Program-made: the position numbers and the translations under genes | Source of the DNA: CAYJAZ01 sp964368455 | GTDB lineage: Bacteria > Desulfobacterota > Desulfovibrionia > Desulfovibrionales > Desulfovibrionaceae | DNA: 64,000 bases | Reading direction: 5' to 3' | NCBI GenBank assembly: GCA_964368455.1 | Contig: CAYJAZ010000014.1 | Location: forward strand, 1-64,000 | Shown here: piece by piece, positions 25,259 through 35,471 of the stretch | Numbering within the stretch: position 1 is the stretch's first letter | Layout: each line of letters begins with the position of its first letter | Notes under the pieces: generated by a model | Told to the model about the DNA's origin: nothing | What the model saw: the letters and a program-made list of their open reading frames with translations, nothing else | Databases searched by the model: none

Positions 25259-26374
25259 ATGAGTGCATATACTTTATTAGCTCAAGACAAAAGAGCACGT
25301 GCTGGTGTTTTAAAAACAGCACATGGCGAAATTGAAACACCAATCTTCATGCCTGTTGGCACAGTTGGCTCTGTAAAAGCAATTGCTCCCGACGATTTAG
25401 AAAATATCCAAGCACAAATCATACTTGGCAATACCTACCATCTTTATTTGCGTCCAAATGACGAACTTATCAAAAGAAGAGGTGGCCTACATAAATTTAT
25501 TAATTGGGATAAACCAATTCTTACAGACTCTGGTGGATTTCAAGTATTTAGCCTCAACTCTCTCACAAAGATGAGTGAAGAGGGTGTACAATTTTCTTCG
25601 CACATAGACGGTTCAAAACATTTATTCACGCCTGAAAGTGTGATCGGCATTCAGAATAATCTTGGTTCTGATATTATGATGTGCTTTGATCAATGCCTTG
25701 CCTATCCAGCAACACATGAAGAAGCTCTTAAAGCTGTTGAAAGAACAACACGCTGGGCACAAAGATGTAGAGACACGTATCCTGCTGATATGGTTGACTC
25801 TAAAGGACAATTACTCTTTGGTATTGTGCAAGGTGTTACCTATCCAGATTTACGTGAACTTTCAGCCAGACAGATAATGGATATTGGTTTTGAAGGCTAT
25901 GCGATTGGCGGTTTGTCTGTTGGCGAACCAAAAGAAGATATGCATAATTGCCTTGATGTGCTTGACCCTGTTCTTCCTAAAGACAAAGCTCGCTATCTTA
26001 TGGGCGTTGGCACTCCTCTTGATTTAATCGAAGGCATTGCACGCGGTGTTGATATGTTTGATTGCGTTCTGCCAACTAGAAATGCGAGAAATGGCACACT
26101 CTACACTTCACAAGGCAAGCTCAATATTAAAAAAGCTCAATTTGCCGAAGACGATAGTCCGCTTGATCCTGAATGTGACTGTTATACTTGTAGAAATTTC
26201 TCAAAAGCTTATCTACGTCATCTCTATGTTTCAAAAGAATTGCTTTCTTTTAGATTAAATTCTCTGCATAACCTCACTTATTTCTTGAAAACTGTGAAAA
26301 AAGCAAGAAAGGCAATTTTTGAAGGCACTTTTGACAAAGTTTATGCCGAATATAAAAATCTCTATACAACATAA
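25259..26374 (+). CDS. tgt: Queuine tRNA-ribosyltransferase (tRNA-guanine transglycosylase)
   Basis: The 371-residue TIM-barrel enzyme exchanges guanine 34 for preQ1 in the GUN anticodons of Asp, Asn, His and Tyr tRNAs. Landmarks are TPIFMPVGTVGSVKAI, LTDSGGFQVFSL with the catalytic-site aspartate, FGIVQG, and the zinc site CDCYTCRNFSKAYLRHL near the C-terminus. GGAATATAT precedes the ATG. It follows lon by 53 bases and precedes a U32 protein that probably also modifies RNA. Confidence 0.97.
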   Translation: MSAYTLLAQDKRARAGVLKTAHGEIETPIFMPVGTVGSVKAIAPDDLENIQAQIILGNTYHLYLRPNDELIKRRGGLHKFINWDKPILTDSGGFQVFSLNSLTKMSEEGVQFSSHIDGSKHLFTPESVIGIQNNLGSDIMMCFDQCLAYPATHEEALKAVERTTRWAQRCRDTYPADMVDSKGQLLFGIVQGVTYPDLRELSARQIMDIGFEGYAIGGLSVGEPKEDMHNCLDVLDPVLPKDKARYLMGVGTPLDLIEGIARGVDMFDCVLPTRNARNGTLYTSQGKLNIKKAQFAEDDSPLDPECDCYTCRNFSKAYLRHLYVSKELLSFRLNSLHNLTYFLKTVKKARKAIFEGTFDKVYAEYKNLYTT

Positions 26375-26392
26375 TCTCATTAGTTAATCTTT

Positions 26393-27724
26393 ATGACAAA
26401 ACATCCAAATCTTCCCGAATTGCTTGTTCCTGCTGGTGGCAAAGAACAATTTGAAGCAGCACTTATCTATGGTGCAGATGCTATCTATCTTGGCGGTTCT
26501 GGGCTCAATCTAAGAAAAGCTTCTCATGGCTTTGATGAAGAAGAATTAAAACAAGCAGTCAAAGAAGCACATGCTAAAAATGTTCAAGTATTCTACACAT
26601 TAAATGCTCTTCCTTTCAATCATCAATTAAATGAAGTGAAAGAAAGATTAAAAATGTTGGGTGAATGCGATAAGGACGAAAGAGTTGATGCTCTCATTAT
26701 AGCCGATCCTGGTGTTTTTTCCTTAGCAAGAGAAATCTGCCCACAAATAGATATACATCTTTCAACACAAGCACATACTGTCAATGTTGAAGCTATAAAG
26801 TTTTGGCAAAAACAAGGCGCTACAAGAGTAAATCTTGCTCGTGAGCTTGATCAAAGAATGATTGAAGAAATCGTGACTTCTGTTGATATAGAGTGCGAAG
26901 TTTTCATGCATGGTGCCATGTGTCTTGCTCTTTCTGGGCATTGCCTTTTGTCTATGTGGGCAAATAATAGAGTGGCAAATCACGGTGGTTGCTCTCAACC
27001 ATGTAGATTTCAATACAAAACTAAAGAAATCACATTAGCTGAAAAACCAGAACACGAAGAAAAAATTTCACTGCGTGACACAGCAGTGCATCTCACTAAT
27101 CCTGAGTATAAAGATGAAGTTCTTTTTATTGCTGAAGAAAATGATGAATTTTCAACTATTTGGTCGCCGCATGAACATTGTTTATTGCGTTATTTAGATT
27201 TTCTCAAAAAAATCAATGTGGCTTCATTAAAAATTGAAGGCAGAACAAAAAGTCCAAGCTATGTAGCACAAGTGACTGATATTTATAGAACAGCCCTAGA
27301 TAGAACCTTATTGACAGAAGAAGAAAAAAATCTTCTTCCCTATACTGAAGACGATTTAATTTACGAACTCTCTTCTGTTGCTTCAAGGCCTCTTTCAACT
27401 GGTTTCTTTTTGCCTGAAAGAAAAATTGAAGCAGAACCTCTTAGTTTAGTTAATCAAAATAAGAAAATAGTTGGACGTGTTGCTGAAAAACTCTCGCCTA
27501 CTTCTTGGCTTATTGATGTGCGTGCAACTTGGCATGATCATAAAGAAATACAAATACTTGTTCCAGGTTTTAAAAGGCCATTTCTTGGTAAATATTCTTT
27601 AGAAAACCATAAGGGTGAAAAAACTTCTGTCTTACATCCAGGCATGAAAGGCGTTCTTCATTGTGAAGCTTCTCATGCTTCTGATATTGCTGAAAAGTTA
27701 TACCTTCAAAGTATAGAAAAATAA
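26393..27724 (+). CDS. U32 family protein, probable tRNA/rRNA hydroxylation enzyme (TrhP/RlhA type)
   Basis: The 443-residue protein belongs to peptidase family U32: PELLVPAGGKEQFEAALIYGADAIYLGG at the N-terminus, DIHLSTQAHT, and EVFMHGAMCLALSGHCLLS followed by GGCSQPCRF, the cysteine-bearing signature. Despite the family name, the E. coli members TrhP and RlhA are prephenate-dependent RNA hydroxylation factors. The length is closest to TrhP (tRNA 5-hydroxyuridine), and the position 18 bases after tgt fits tRNA modification. Exact RNA target is inferred. Confidence 0.85.
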   Translation: MTKHPNLPELLVPAGGKEQFEAALIYGADAIYLGGSGLNLRKASHGFDEEELKQAVKEAHAKNVQVFYTLNALPFNHQLNEVKERLKMLGECDKDERVDALIIADPGVFSLAREICPQIDIHLSTQAHTVNVEAIKFWQKQGATRVNLARELDQRMIEEIVTSVDIECEVFMHGAMCLALSGHCLLSMWANNRVANHGGCSQPCRFQYKTKEITLAEKPEHEEKISLRDTAVHLTNPEYKDEVLFIAEENDEFSTIWSPHEHCLLRYLDFLKKINVASLKIEGRTKSPSYVAQVTDIYRTALDRTLLTEEEKNLLPYTEDDLIYELSSVASRPLSTGFFLPERKIEAEPLSLVNQNKKIVGRVAEKLSPTSWLIDVRATWHDHKEIQILVPGFKRPFLGKYSLENHKGEKTSVLHPGMKGVLHCEASHASDIAEKLYLQSIEK

Positions 27725-27744
27725 TCAATAAAAAGGCAATATGA

Positions 27745-28908
27745 ATGATAAAGACATGCATCTATCTTATTTTTTCTATATCAGTTCTTGGAACTTCGAT
27801 AATAGCTCCAGCGATGGGCATGCTTTCAACTTATTTTGCCGGTGAAAATGAAACATTAATAAAGCTCATTCTCACTATTCCAGCTCTTACTGTTATTATT
27901 TCTTGTTATTTTGCCATTCCTTTAGCGGCTAAATACGGCAAGAAAAACATTGTCTTGCTCTCTCTTTTTATTTATGCCTTTGCTGGCTGTGCCTCAGCTT
28001 TTTCAGAAAATATTTATAGCATGCTTTTATGGCGTGCCTTACTTGGTGTGGGAATTGGTTTTCTTACTCCCCTTTCTCAAACCCTTCCTGCAGATTTTTT
28101 TACTGGCGAAGAAAGACAAGAAACCTATGCAAAATCAGGCTCATCTATTAGTTTAGGCAATGTCACCTTTATCACATTAGCAGGTTTTCTTGCCTCTTAT
28201 TCTTGGCGATATTCTTTTGCTATTTATTTAGTCGGCTTTATTGTTATGCTTTTTGTCTTTTATTTCCTGCCAAATAAAGCTACTATCACTTCCAAAACAT
28301 GCTATAAAGACATAAATCAAAGCTCTATAAATACATTAACTCTTGATAAAAGAATATATTATGTTGGAATAGCATTATTTTTCTTCATGTCTTCAGTGTT
28401 TGTGCTTTTTACTAATCTTGCTATTTTAATCGACGAAAGAAATCTCGGCACACCAACACTTGCCGGCTATATACTTGCAACAAATAGCTTTTGTTCATTC
28501 TTTGTTTCCTATAATCTTGTGAAACTTCGTAAAAAATTTGGTAAATTTCTTTATCCTCTTATACCCTTCTTTGTCACTTGTGCGCATTGCACTATTTATT
28601 TCGCCACATCAGCAAAAATGCTCTTTCTTGCACAGATTCTCAACGCAATAGCAATGGGTATAGCTTTACCACTTGCCTCAATCCTTATTGCTGAATTTTC
28701 AAATGAAAAAAACTCTGTCAAAGGCATGGCTGTAATGACAGTTTCAATTTTTTTAGGCCAGCTTGCTTCGCCATTTATTTCTTCCTATCTTCCTGTTTTT
28801 TCAGGGATTCAGCCTAGCGGAGCAGTTTTTCTATCTGTAGGGCTTTTTGCATTTATTGTTTTTATTGCATTCACTTTCAAAGTGCTTTTTTCAATAAAAA
28901 AACAATAA
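27745..28908 (+). CDS. MFS transporter
   Basis: A 387-residue membrane protein with about 12 hydrophobic segments. Typical MFS loop 2-3 is seen as AAKYGKKNIVLLS, with LLWRALLGVGIGFLTPL in helix 4, where drug-proton antiporters carry a conserved Arg. A Lys-containing cytoplasmic loop near residues 190-210 separates the halves. It is probably a drug or metabolite exporter; the substrate cannot be told. The start chosen is ATG 27745, since the ATG 4 bases earlier is in another frame. The ribosome binding site (AAGG) is weak, so it may depend on readthrough from the U32 gene. Confidence 0.82.
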   Translation: MIKTCIYLIFSISVLGTSIIAPAMGMLSTYFAGENETLIKLILTIPALTVIISCYFAIPLAAKYGKKNIVLLSLFIYAFAGCASAFSENIYSMLLWRALLGVGIGFLTPLSQTLPADFFTGEERQETYAKSGSSISLGNVTFITLAGFLASYSWRYSFAIYLVGFIVMLFVFYFLPNKATITSKTCYKDINQSSINTLTLDKRIYYVGIALFFFMSSVFVLFTNLAILIDERNLGTPTLAGYILATNSFCSFFVSYNLVKLRKKFGKFLYPLIPFFVTCAHCTIYFATSAKMLFLAQILNAIAMGIALPLASILIAEFSNEKNSVKGMAVMTVSIFLGQLASPFISSYLPVFSGIQPSGAVFLSVGLFAFIVFIAFTFKVLFSIKKQ

Positions 28909-28990
28909 ATCAATTATTTTACACCCTATTTTATTCAAATTCATACAAAACAAAGCAAAAAAATCACTTTCTCTCTTTTTAAAGCTTTTC

Positions 28991-29018
28991 TTGACTCTTT
29001 CTAGAAATTGTGTAAACA
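28991..29018 (+). promoter_or_regulatory. Candidate promoter of the division/cell-wall cluster
   Basis: TTGACT, a 16-base spacer and TAAACA lie 38 bases before rsmH. AGGGGA is the ribosome binding site. No mraZ gene or MraZ-box array is seen upstream. Confidence 0.4.
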
Positions 29019-29055
29019 TTTGAAAAAATATTTTACCATTCATTAGGGGAAAAGC

Positions 29056-30012
29056 ATGTCTGTCAACGCAGAAAATGCAACACATATTTCTGTGTTGAAA
29101 GAAGAAGTTTTAGACGCACTATGCATCAAAGAACAAGGCTATTACCTCGATGGTACTCTTGGTCTTGCCGGCCATTCAAGAGCTTTGCTTGAAAGAGTTT
29201 CTGGAAATGCTCATCTTTTGGGTTTAGATAGAGATACAGATGCCATCCAAAGAGCGACAGCAAATCTTTCAGATTTTGCAAATGCCCATATTTTTCATTT
29301 AGCTTATGCTGATTTTGAACAAGCTTTAGCCGAACTCAAATGGCAAAAGTTAGACGGTGTTTTATTAGATTTAGGTGTTTCCTCCTTACAAATTGACGTT
29401 GCTGAACGCGGTTTTTCCTTTCATTCAGATGCTCCACTTGATATGCGTATGAATGCAAGCAGCACAGAACAAAGTGCTGAACAATTTATCAATAAAGTAG
29501 ATTTTAATACCTTAAGAAACTGTATTGCAAATTATGGAGAAGATCCGCAAGCTGGCAGAATTGCAAGAGCAATTATTGATTATAGACAAAATCAAAGTAT
29601 TAAAACAACAAAGCAATTAGCTGATATTGTTTATAATGCTTATCCAGCAAAATGGCGTGCAACAGCAAGAAATCATCCAGCAACCAGAACCTTTCAAGCT
29701 ATACGCATGAAAGTGAATAATGAATTAAATCAACTAGAAACATTTTTTGAAAGACTATTGCCTTATCTCAATACAAATGCACGTATAGTTATTATTTCTT
29801 TCCATTCGCTTGAAGATAGAATTGTAAAACATACTTTCAGAACATGGGCAACCGACTGTCTTTGTTCAAAATCTTTACCAATTTGCGTGTGTAAGCATAA
29901 GGCAGAAGTAAAACTTATCAATAAAAAACCAATCTTGCCATCAAGTGAAGAAACAAAGGCTAATCCTCGTGCTTCTTCAGCAAAATTGAGAGTTGCAGAA
30001 TATATACTTTAA
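29056..30012 (+). CDS. rsmH: 16S rRNA (cytosine-1402-N4)-methyltransferase
   Basis: RsmH (MraW), 318 residues, methylates C1402 in the ribosomal P site. Motifs include ISVLKEEVLDAL, the SAM-binding DGTLGLAGHSRALLE, GVLLDLGVSSLQID, RGFSFHSDAPLDMRM and IISFHSLEDRIVKH. It is the first gene of the dcw cluster here. The usual preceding gene mraZ is absent, and an MFS gene lies upstream. AGGGGA is well placed before the ATG. Confidence 0.96.
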   Translation: MSVNAENATHISVLKEEVLDALCIKEQGYYLDGTLGLAGHSRALLERVSGNAHLLGLDRDTDAIQRATANLSDFANAHIFHLAYADFEQALAELKWQKLDGVLLDLGVSSLQIDVAERGFSFHSDAPLDMRMNASSTEQSAEQFINKVDFNTLRNCIANYGEDPQAGRIARAIIDYRQNQSIKTTKQLADIVYNAYPAKWRATARNHPATRTFQAIRMKVNNELNQLETFFERLLPYLNTNARIVIISFHSLEDRIVKHTFRTWATDCLCSKSLPICVCKHKAEVKLINKKPILPSSEETKANPRASSAKLRVAEYIL

Positions 30013-30029
30013 TTATTTTCAGGAATAAT

Positions 30030-30383
30030 ATGAGAAATCAAATAAAGAAAAAAGAAAAGAAAAATACCATTGGTTCATGGATATTAACCATTGCAGTTTC
30101 TTTAGTCATAACAGCGGCTTTAGCACCTCTTGCCATTTGGATTAGCATAGAAAAAAACGAAATTCTCTATACAGCAAGAAAATTGCAAAACGAATTAGAC
30201 ATGAAGCTTGAACTCACTGCAAAATTAGAAGTTGAGCACGGCAGATTGCTTTCACCTTATGAATTAGAAAAGAAAGCAGACGAAATCGGTATGGGCATAG
30301 CAAGTTCTGGCCAAGTTCGTAGATTAAAGATCACAAATTCACTACACAACGCCAATCCGCATTCAGAAAGCATCAACAACTAA
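30030..30383 (+). CDS. ftsL: Cell division protein FtsL
   Basis: A 117-residue bitopic protein: lysine-rich cytoplasmic start, a transmembrane segment at about 16-39, then a periplasmic coiled coil (ARKLQNELDMKLELTAKLEVEHGRL) and the YELEKKADEIGMG motif typical of FtsL. It forms the FtsQLB complex with FtsQ (42590) and a DivIC/FtsB protein not in this window. Identification rests on this architecture plus position between rsmH and ftsI, since FtsL is poorly conserved in sequence. Confidence 0.88.
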   Translation: MRNQIKKKEKKNTIGSWILTIAVSLVITAALAPLAIWISIEKNEILYTARKLQNELDMKLELTAKLEVEHGRLLSPYELEKKADEIGMGIASSGQVRRLKITNSLHNANPHSESINN

Positions 30384-30425
30384 AAGCTCATACGAGAAAA
30401 ACTATTATATAAATACGAGTAATGT

Positions 30426-32525
30426 ATGAAAAAAACACCAACACCAAATAGATTTAACTCACAAGCAAAAGTTCAAAGAACTGAAGCTAAGAAAAAGATA
30501 AATCAACTTTTTTCACATGTAGATTGGGTCACAGGCCGCTTTCAATTTGCTGCTACTGTCTTCTTGATTCTATGGGTTGGTCTATGGTTTCGTGCTTTTT
30601 ATATTCAACTTATTGAAGGGCCAAGTCTAGCCGCACAAGCAAATAGGCAACATAGCTACACAGAAATGGTGGAAGCTAGGCGTGGTTCTATTTACGACAG
30701 ACAAGGACAAGTTCTTGCAAAAAGTATTGAAGCTTTTTCTATTTACGCAAATCCTAGAGCAATGACTACTCCTCTTGAAAATGCAAAACAGTTAGCAGAC
30801 ATTCTTCCTATTGCTGAAGAAAAATTGAATGAACTTTTTAGAAGAGATAAAGCCTTTGTTTGGGTGCAAAGAAAAGTAAATGACGCACAAGCAAAGAAAA
30901 TTCGTGAAGCAAAAATCGAAGGTATTGGAATTTCAAAAGAATTTGACAGAGTGTATCCGCAAAAAAGTCTCGCTGGACAATTATTAGGTTTTGTAGGAAT
31001 AGACAATATAGGCCTAGAAGGCGTTGAAAGATCTTTTGAAGACAGACTTTCAGGCGATGAAATAAAAAGAGTTGTCTACAAAGATGGACAAGGCAGACGC
31101 TATTATGTTGATGGGCAAAACCCACCTACAGGCGAAGATATTCAGCTTACAATAGATGCACAAATACAATATATTGCTGAAGAAGTTATAGCAAGAGCTG
31201 CAAGTGAAGTACAAGCAAAATGGGGCGGTGCTTTAATTGTTGAAGCTCAAAGTGGCGAAATTGTTGCTTGGGCACAATACCCATTTTTCAACCCAAACAC
31301 ATTTAGACAATCTTCACCAGAAATCTACAGAAATAGAATAGCCGCAGATGCTCTTGAACCTGGTTCAACGCTCAAGCCATTTCCTGTAGCTGCTGCTTTG
31401 CAAGAAAATCTCATCACACCTAAAACTGTATATAATACAGAAAATGGCACTTGGGAAACCGAATATATCACTATTCGAGATGACGGTAGGGCGTGGAAAG
31501 AACTTTCTATCAATCAAATCATAAAATATTCATCAAATATTGGTATGGCAAAAATCGGCCTCGATCTTGGCAAACAAAAATACTATAACTATCTTTCAAA
31601 ACTCGGTTTTGGTGCAAGAACAGGAGTTGGTATTGCAGAAAGTAAAGGTATTTTAAGAAATCCATCTGATTGGTCAGAAGTTGATCTTATGACTGGCTCT
31701 TTTGGCCAAAGTATTGCCGTAACAGGTTTACAAATGGCACAAGCCTTTCTCACGCTCACTAATGACGGTGTGTTTAAGCCTATAAAATTAATCAGGGATG
31801 ATAATGCCAAGCAAAATGTAGAGCAAAGAATTTTCTCGCATAAAACTACACAAGAAGTTATGCAAATGCTTGAAGAAGTTGTAGAAGCTGACGGAACAGG
31901 CAAAAAAGCACGTATTAATGGTATTCGAGTGGCAGGTAAAACTGGTACAGCACAAAAAGCGGCAAAGAATAATGTTATTGGTTATGGCGAAGAACGTTTC
32001 GCATCTTTTATAGGCGTTGTTCCAGCAGAAAACCCACAATATATTATACTTGTTATGCTTGATGAACCTGTGACAAATCAATACGGCGGAACGATTGCTG
32101 CACCTGTGTTCCAAGAGGTTGCCTCGCGTGTGCTTGCATACGGTGGCTATATGCCAGACGTTATTTTTGCTGAAAACAAGAAGAAAGTTGTACAAAGAGA
32201 AGAAGAGAATCTTTCTACAGTACAGATAAAGCATTCAAAAAACATGACAGAATTTCCAACACTTATTGGAACAAGTTTAAAGCATAGTTTAAATGTACTT
32301 ATGCCTTTAGGCATCAATCCAGAAGTCCGCGGAAATGGCCTCTCCATTCTTTATCAATTCCCTGCACCAGGAACACCATTGCCATTGATAGATAAAGACG
32401 GAAAAGAAATACCTTGTGTGCTATGGCTTTCTTTAGACGAAGAAGAAGAAAAAAAAGCCGAAGAAAAGCAATTACAAAGCAATAATTTAGAAAAAAATAA
32501 TGAAGAAAATAGCCCACGCTCTTAA
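30426..32525 (+). CDS. ftsI: Septal penicillin-binding protein FtsI with C-terminal PASTA domain
   Basis: The 699-residue class B transpeptidase has one N-terminal membrane anchor (about 40-60), a dimerisation domain with RGSIYDRQGQVLAKS, and a transpeptidase domain with S314-T-L-K317, S369-S-N371 and K505-T-G507. A single PASTA domain follows (EFPTLIGTSLKHSLNVLMPLG, about 605-660), then an acidic tail. It cross-links septal peptidoglycan with FtsW. The ribosome binding site before the ATG is poor, so expression probably depends on coupling with ftsL upstream. Confidence 0.95.
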   Translation: MKKTPTPNRFNSQAKVQRTEAKKKINQLFSHVDWVTGRFQFAATVFLILWVGLWFRAFYIQLIEGPSLAAQANRQHSYTEMVEARRGSIYDRQGQVLAKSIEAFSIYANPRAMTTPLENAKQLADILPIAEEKLNELFRRDKAFVWVQRKVNDAQAKKIREAKIEGIGISKEFDRVYPQKSLAGQLLGFVGIDNIGLEGVERSFEDRLSGDEIKRVVYKDGQGRRYYVDGQNPPTGEDIQLTIDAQIQYIAEEVIARAASEVQAKWGGALIVEAQSGEIVAWAQYPFFNPNTFRQSSPEIYRNRIAADALEPGSTLKPFPVAAALQENLITPKTVYNTENGTWETEYITIRDDGRAWKELSINQIIKYSSNIGMAKIGLDLGKQKYYNYLSKLGFGARTGVGIAESKGILRNPSDWSEVDLMTGSFGQSIAVTGLQMAQAFLTLTNDGVFKPIKLIRDDNAKQNVEQRIFSHKTTQEVMQMLEEVVEADGTGKKARINGIRVAGKTGTAQKAAKNNVIGYGEERFASFIGVVPAENPQYIILVMLDEPVTNQYGGTIAAPVFQEVASRVLAYGGYMPDVIFAENKKKVVQREEENLSTVQIKHSKNMTEFPTLIGTSLKHSLNVLMPLGINPEVRGNGLSILYQFPAPGTPLPLIDKDGKEIPCVLWLSLDEEEEKKAEEKQLQSNNLEKNNEENSPRS

Positions 32526-32546
32526 CTTAATAATAAGGATTATAAA

Positions 32547-34022
32547 ATGAAAAAAAACTTCCTCTTTGCTGATTTATTAGAAAAAATCCAAGATGAACAA
32601 CTTAATGTACATGTAGATTCAAGAAAACTTGTACAAAATGATATCTTTGTATCCTTGCCGATTTTAGAAAGAGATGTTGATTTATTAAAAACGCAATTAC
32701 AATATATGGAGCATGCCGCTCACCAAAAAGTTAAACACATTGTATGCGAAAAAGAGATTTCACAACATTTTGCAAAGAAATTTCCTCATTATTCAAACTT
32801 GCTTATTGTTGTTGACGATTGCCGTATAGCCTTAGGCGAAATAGGTGCAACTCTTTATAATACAAAGAAAAATACCTTTAAACTCATTGGCGTTACTGGC
32901 ACAAATGGAAAAACAACTCTCTCCTATTTAATTGAATATTTCTTACTTATGCAAGAAAAAAAAGTTGGTGTTATTGGAACTGTGAGCTATAGATACCCAA
33001 ATTTTTCTATGAATGCACCACTCACAACTCCTGATTGTCTCTTCTTACATAAGATTTTCCACGATATGCAAGAAGCAAAAACAGACTATGCTGTCATGGA
33101 AGTTTCTTCACATGCTATAGATCAAAATAGAATAGCTGGTCTCAATTTTGATGCTGCTGTCTTTACAAATCTCACGCAAGATCACTTAGATTATCATCCT
33201 AATATGCTTGAATATTTCAATGTCAAAGCAAAGCTTTTTGATTTGGCAAGAATAAAGGTTGCTAATGCAGACGATGCTTATGGTGTTATTTTATTAGAAA
33301 AGCATAAAGACGCAATTGCTTTTACTCTTAATAATGCAAATGTTACAAATAAAACACTTAAAGGCACTATTCTTTCTTCTACTCCAAATGGTTTAGAATT
33401 AAAACTTGAATACGAAGAACAAGTCTTTATTTTAAATACTCCTCTTATAGGTCAGCATAATGCGTCTAATATATTAGCTCTTGTTGGACTAGCATTTCAA
33501 TATGGCTATACGCTAGAGGATTTTGCTTGCTTATCTTCTTTTAATGGTGTTTGCGGTAGACTTGAACGCGTGCCAAATGCAAAAAATATTCATGCCTTTG
33601 TTGATTATGCCCACACGCCTGATGCACTTATAAATGTACTTAAAGCTTTAAAAACAGCTGGTTTTGCAAAATTATATACTGTTTTTGGTTGTGGTGGAGA
33701 CAGAGACAGAACTAAACGTCCTATTATGGCTCAAGCTGTTTCTGAATTAAGCGATATTTGTATTCTCACTTCTGATAATCCACGTACAGAAGATCCAGAA
33801 CGTATTCTTGACGATGTCGAGCAAGGATTAGACAAAGAAAAAGGTTATCACAGAGAAGTAGACAGAAAAAAAGCCATACTTCTTGCATGTGAACTTATAG
33901 CCAAAGAAGAAAAATACGACAATATCGCCCTTTTAGTCGCTGGAAAAGGCCATGAAGATTACCAAATTATAGGTAAAGAGAAATTTCCTTTCTCAGATCA
34001 AGAAATTATTAAAAATTTATAG
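32547..34022 (+). CDS. murE: UDP-MurNAc-tripeptide synthetase (meso-diaminopimelate adding)
   Basis: MurE, 491 residues, adds the third stem-peptide residue. The ATP site is GVTGTNGKTTLSYLIEY (around 115-125), with AVMEVSSHAIDQNRI and FTNLTQDHLDYH following. The substrate-selecting motif reads SDNPRTEDPE, the DNPR form that indicates meso-diaminopimelate rather than lysine. TAATAAGGAT lies upstream of the ATG. Members murE, murF, murD and murC of the Mur ligase family are all in this cluster. Confidence 0.96.
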   Translation: MKKNFLFADLLEKIQDEQLNVHVDSRKLVQNDIFVSLPILERDVDLLKTQLQYMEHAAHQKVKHIVCEKEISQHFAKKFPHYSNLLIVVDDCRIALGEIGATLYNTKKNTFKLIGVTGTNGKTTLSYLIEYFLLMQEKKVGVIGTVSYRYPNFSMNAPLTTPDCLFLHKIFHDMQEAKTDYAVMEVSSHAIDQNRIAGLNFDAAVFTNLTQDHLDYHPNMLEYFNVKAKLFDLARIKVANADDAYGVILLEKHKDAIAFTLNNANVTNKTLKGTILSSTPNGLELKLEYEEQVFILNTPLIGQHNASNILALVGLAFQYGYTLEDFACLSSFNGVCGRLERVPNAKNIHAFVDYAHTPDALINVLKALKTAGFAKLYTVFGCGGDRDRTKRPIMAQAVSELSDICILTSDNPRTEDPERILDDVEQGLDKEKGYHREVDRKKAILLACELIAKEEKYDNIALLVAGKGHEDYQIIGKEKFPFSDQEIIKNL

Positions 34023-34034
34023 GATACTACAATT

Positions 34035-35468
34035 ATGATGACTTTTTCTGAACTCACACGCTTGGCAAAATTGGCAAATCTTGAATATTCTATTTCACTT
34101 CCACAAGGCATGAAAGCAGAAGATATTGAAATTAAAGACTTTTGCTTAAATAGTAAACTCACTTCGCAAGGTTCTGTATTTGTATGCACAAAAGGCGAAT
34201 TTGCTGATGGGCATGATTATGCAAAATCTTGTTTAGAAAGCGGAACTGTTGCTCTTCTCGCTGAAAAAAAATTAGCAGCAGAAATTGAAGAAAAATTAGC
34301 TGTACTCTATGTTGAAAATAGTCATCTTGCTTTACAAAAAATGGCCATCGTTCGCAGAGACGAATTTAATGGTCTACTTATTGCCGTAACAGGTTCTTGC
34401 GGGAAAACATCTGTCAAAGAAATGCTCTTTCAAGTTCTTTCACATAAAGGTAAGGCTGCAAAGAATCATCTCAATTTGAATACGCAAGTTGGTGTTGCAA
34501 TATCTATTCTAAACACAGATAATGACGAAGATTTCTGGATTTTAGAAGCTGGTATCAATCAAGAACATGATATGCAAGAAATAGCTCAAATCCTCAGACC
34601 AAATATTGGCCTTATCATCAATGCATCAAATGCACATGCTGAAGGCTTGCCAAAAGGTGCTGCTTATTATAAATCACAACTTTTCTCCTATATCAAAAAA
34701 GATGAAAAGATTGCAAAAAGCGGCCTCACCTTTGCTTGTAAAGATTATCCAGACTTAGTCAAAGAAGTTTTGGCTAAATCCCCTGACACAGTTTTTTATT
34801 CAATTTTAGATGAAAAAGCTGATTATTATGCTAAATACAAAGGTTTAAATGCTGATGGTAAAGGTATCTTTACTTTGAAAATAAAGAATGACGAATACGA
34901 TATTCTTGCTCCAATGCGTTCAGATTATGGCGCTGAAAACTGTCTTGCAATTGCTTGTCTTGCTTCATTCTTTATGACAAAGGATGAAATAATTGAAGCC
35001 TTTAAACACACAACAAGCCCAAGGCAACGTTTTGAAATTTTCAATTTAAAGGATTGTACTTTAATTGATGATAGCTACAATGCAAATCCTCTTTCATTTA
35101 AACGTATGATTTCAGGTGCTTTAGAATATTGTACTCTAGATGGTAAAAGAACAAAGCCTCTCATTGCAATAGCTGGTGCTATGCTAGAATTAGGCGAAAT
35201 AGCACAAAGAGAACATGAAATTTTAGGCCAAGAATTTGCACTAGCAAAAACTGAAAAAATTTATTATATAGGTCCGTACGCTGAAAATTTTGCCAAAGGT
35301 TTAAAAAATGCTTCTTTTGAAGGAACACTCATTTTTCCTACAGATGCAGAAAGCTTTGCAAATGACTTAAAAGCCGAAAAAGCAACAAATTGTGTTTTTC
35401 TTGTAAAGGGTTCTCGTTCAATCCAATTAGAAAGATATGCTCAGAAATTAAAAGAGATTTACGGATAA
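34035..35468 (+). CDS. murF: UDP-MurNAc-tripeptide:D-Ala-D-Ala ligase
   Basis: MurF, 477 residues, attaches D-Ala-D-Ala to complete the UDP-MurNAc-pentapeptide. The P-loop is AVTGSCGKTSVKEML, followed by KNHLNLNTQVGVAISIL and DFWILEAGINQEHDM, and the C-terminal domain has LIDDSYNANPLSFKRMI. It begins 12 bases after murE with two consecutive ATG codons; the first is kept. The gap to mraY is 3 bases. Confidence 0.96.
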   Translation: MMTFSELTRLAKLANLEYSISLPQGMKAEDIEIKDFCLNSKLTSQGSVFVCTKGEFADGHDYAKSCLESGTVALLAEKKLAAEIEEKLAVLYVENSHLALQKMAIVRRDEFNGLLIAVTGSCGKTSVKEMLFQVLSHKGKAAKNHLNLNTQVGVAISILNTDNDEDFWILEAGINQEHDMQEIAQILRPNIGLIINASNAHAEGLPKGAAYYKSQLFSYIKKDEKIAKSGLTFACKDYPDLVKEVLAKSPDTVFYSILDEKADYYAKYKGLNADGKGIFTLKIKNDEYDILAPMRSDYGAENCLAIACLASFFMTKDEIIEAFKHTTSPRQRFEIFNLKDCTLIDDSYNANPLSFKRMISGALEYCTLDGKRTKPLIAIAGAMLELGEIAQREHEILGQEFALAKTEKIYYIGPYAENFAKGLKNASFEGTLIFPTDAESFANDLKAEKATNCVFLVKGSRSIQLERYAQKLKEIYG

Positions 35469-35471
35469 TAT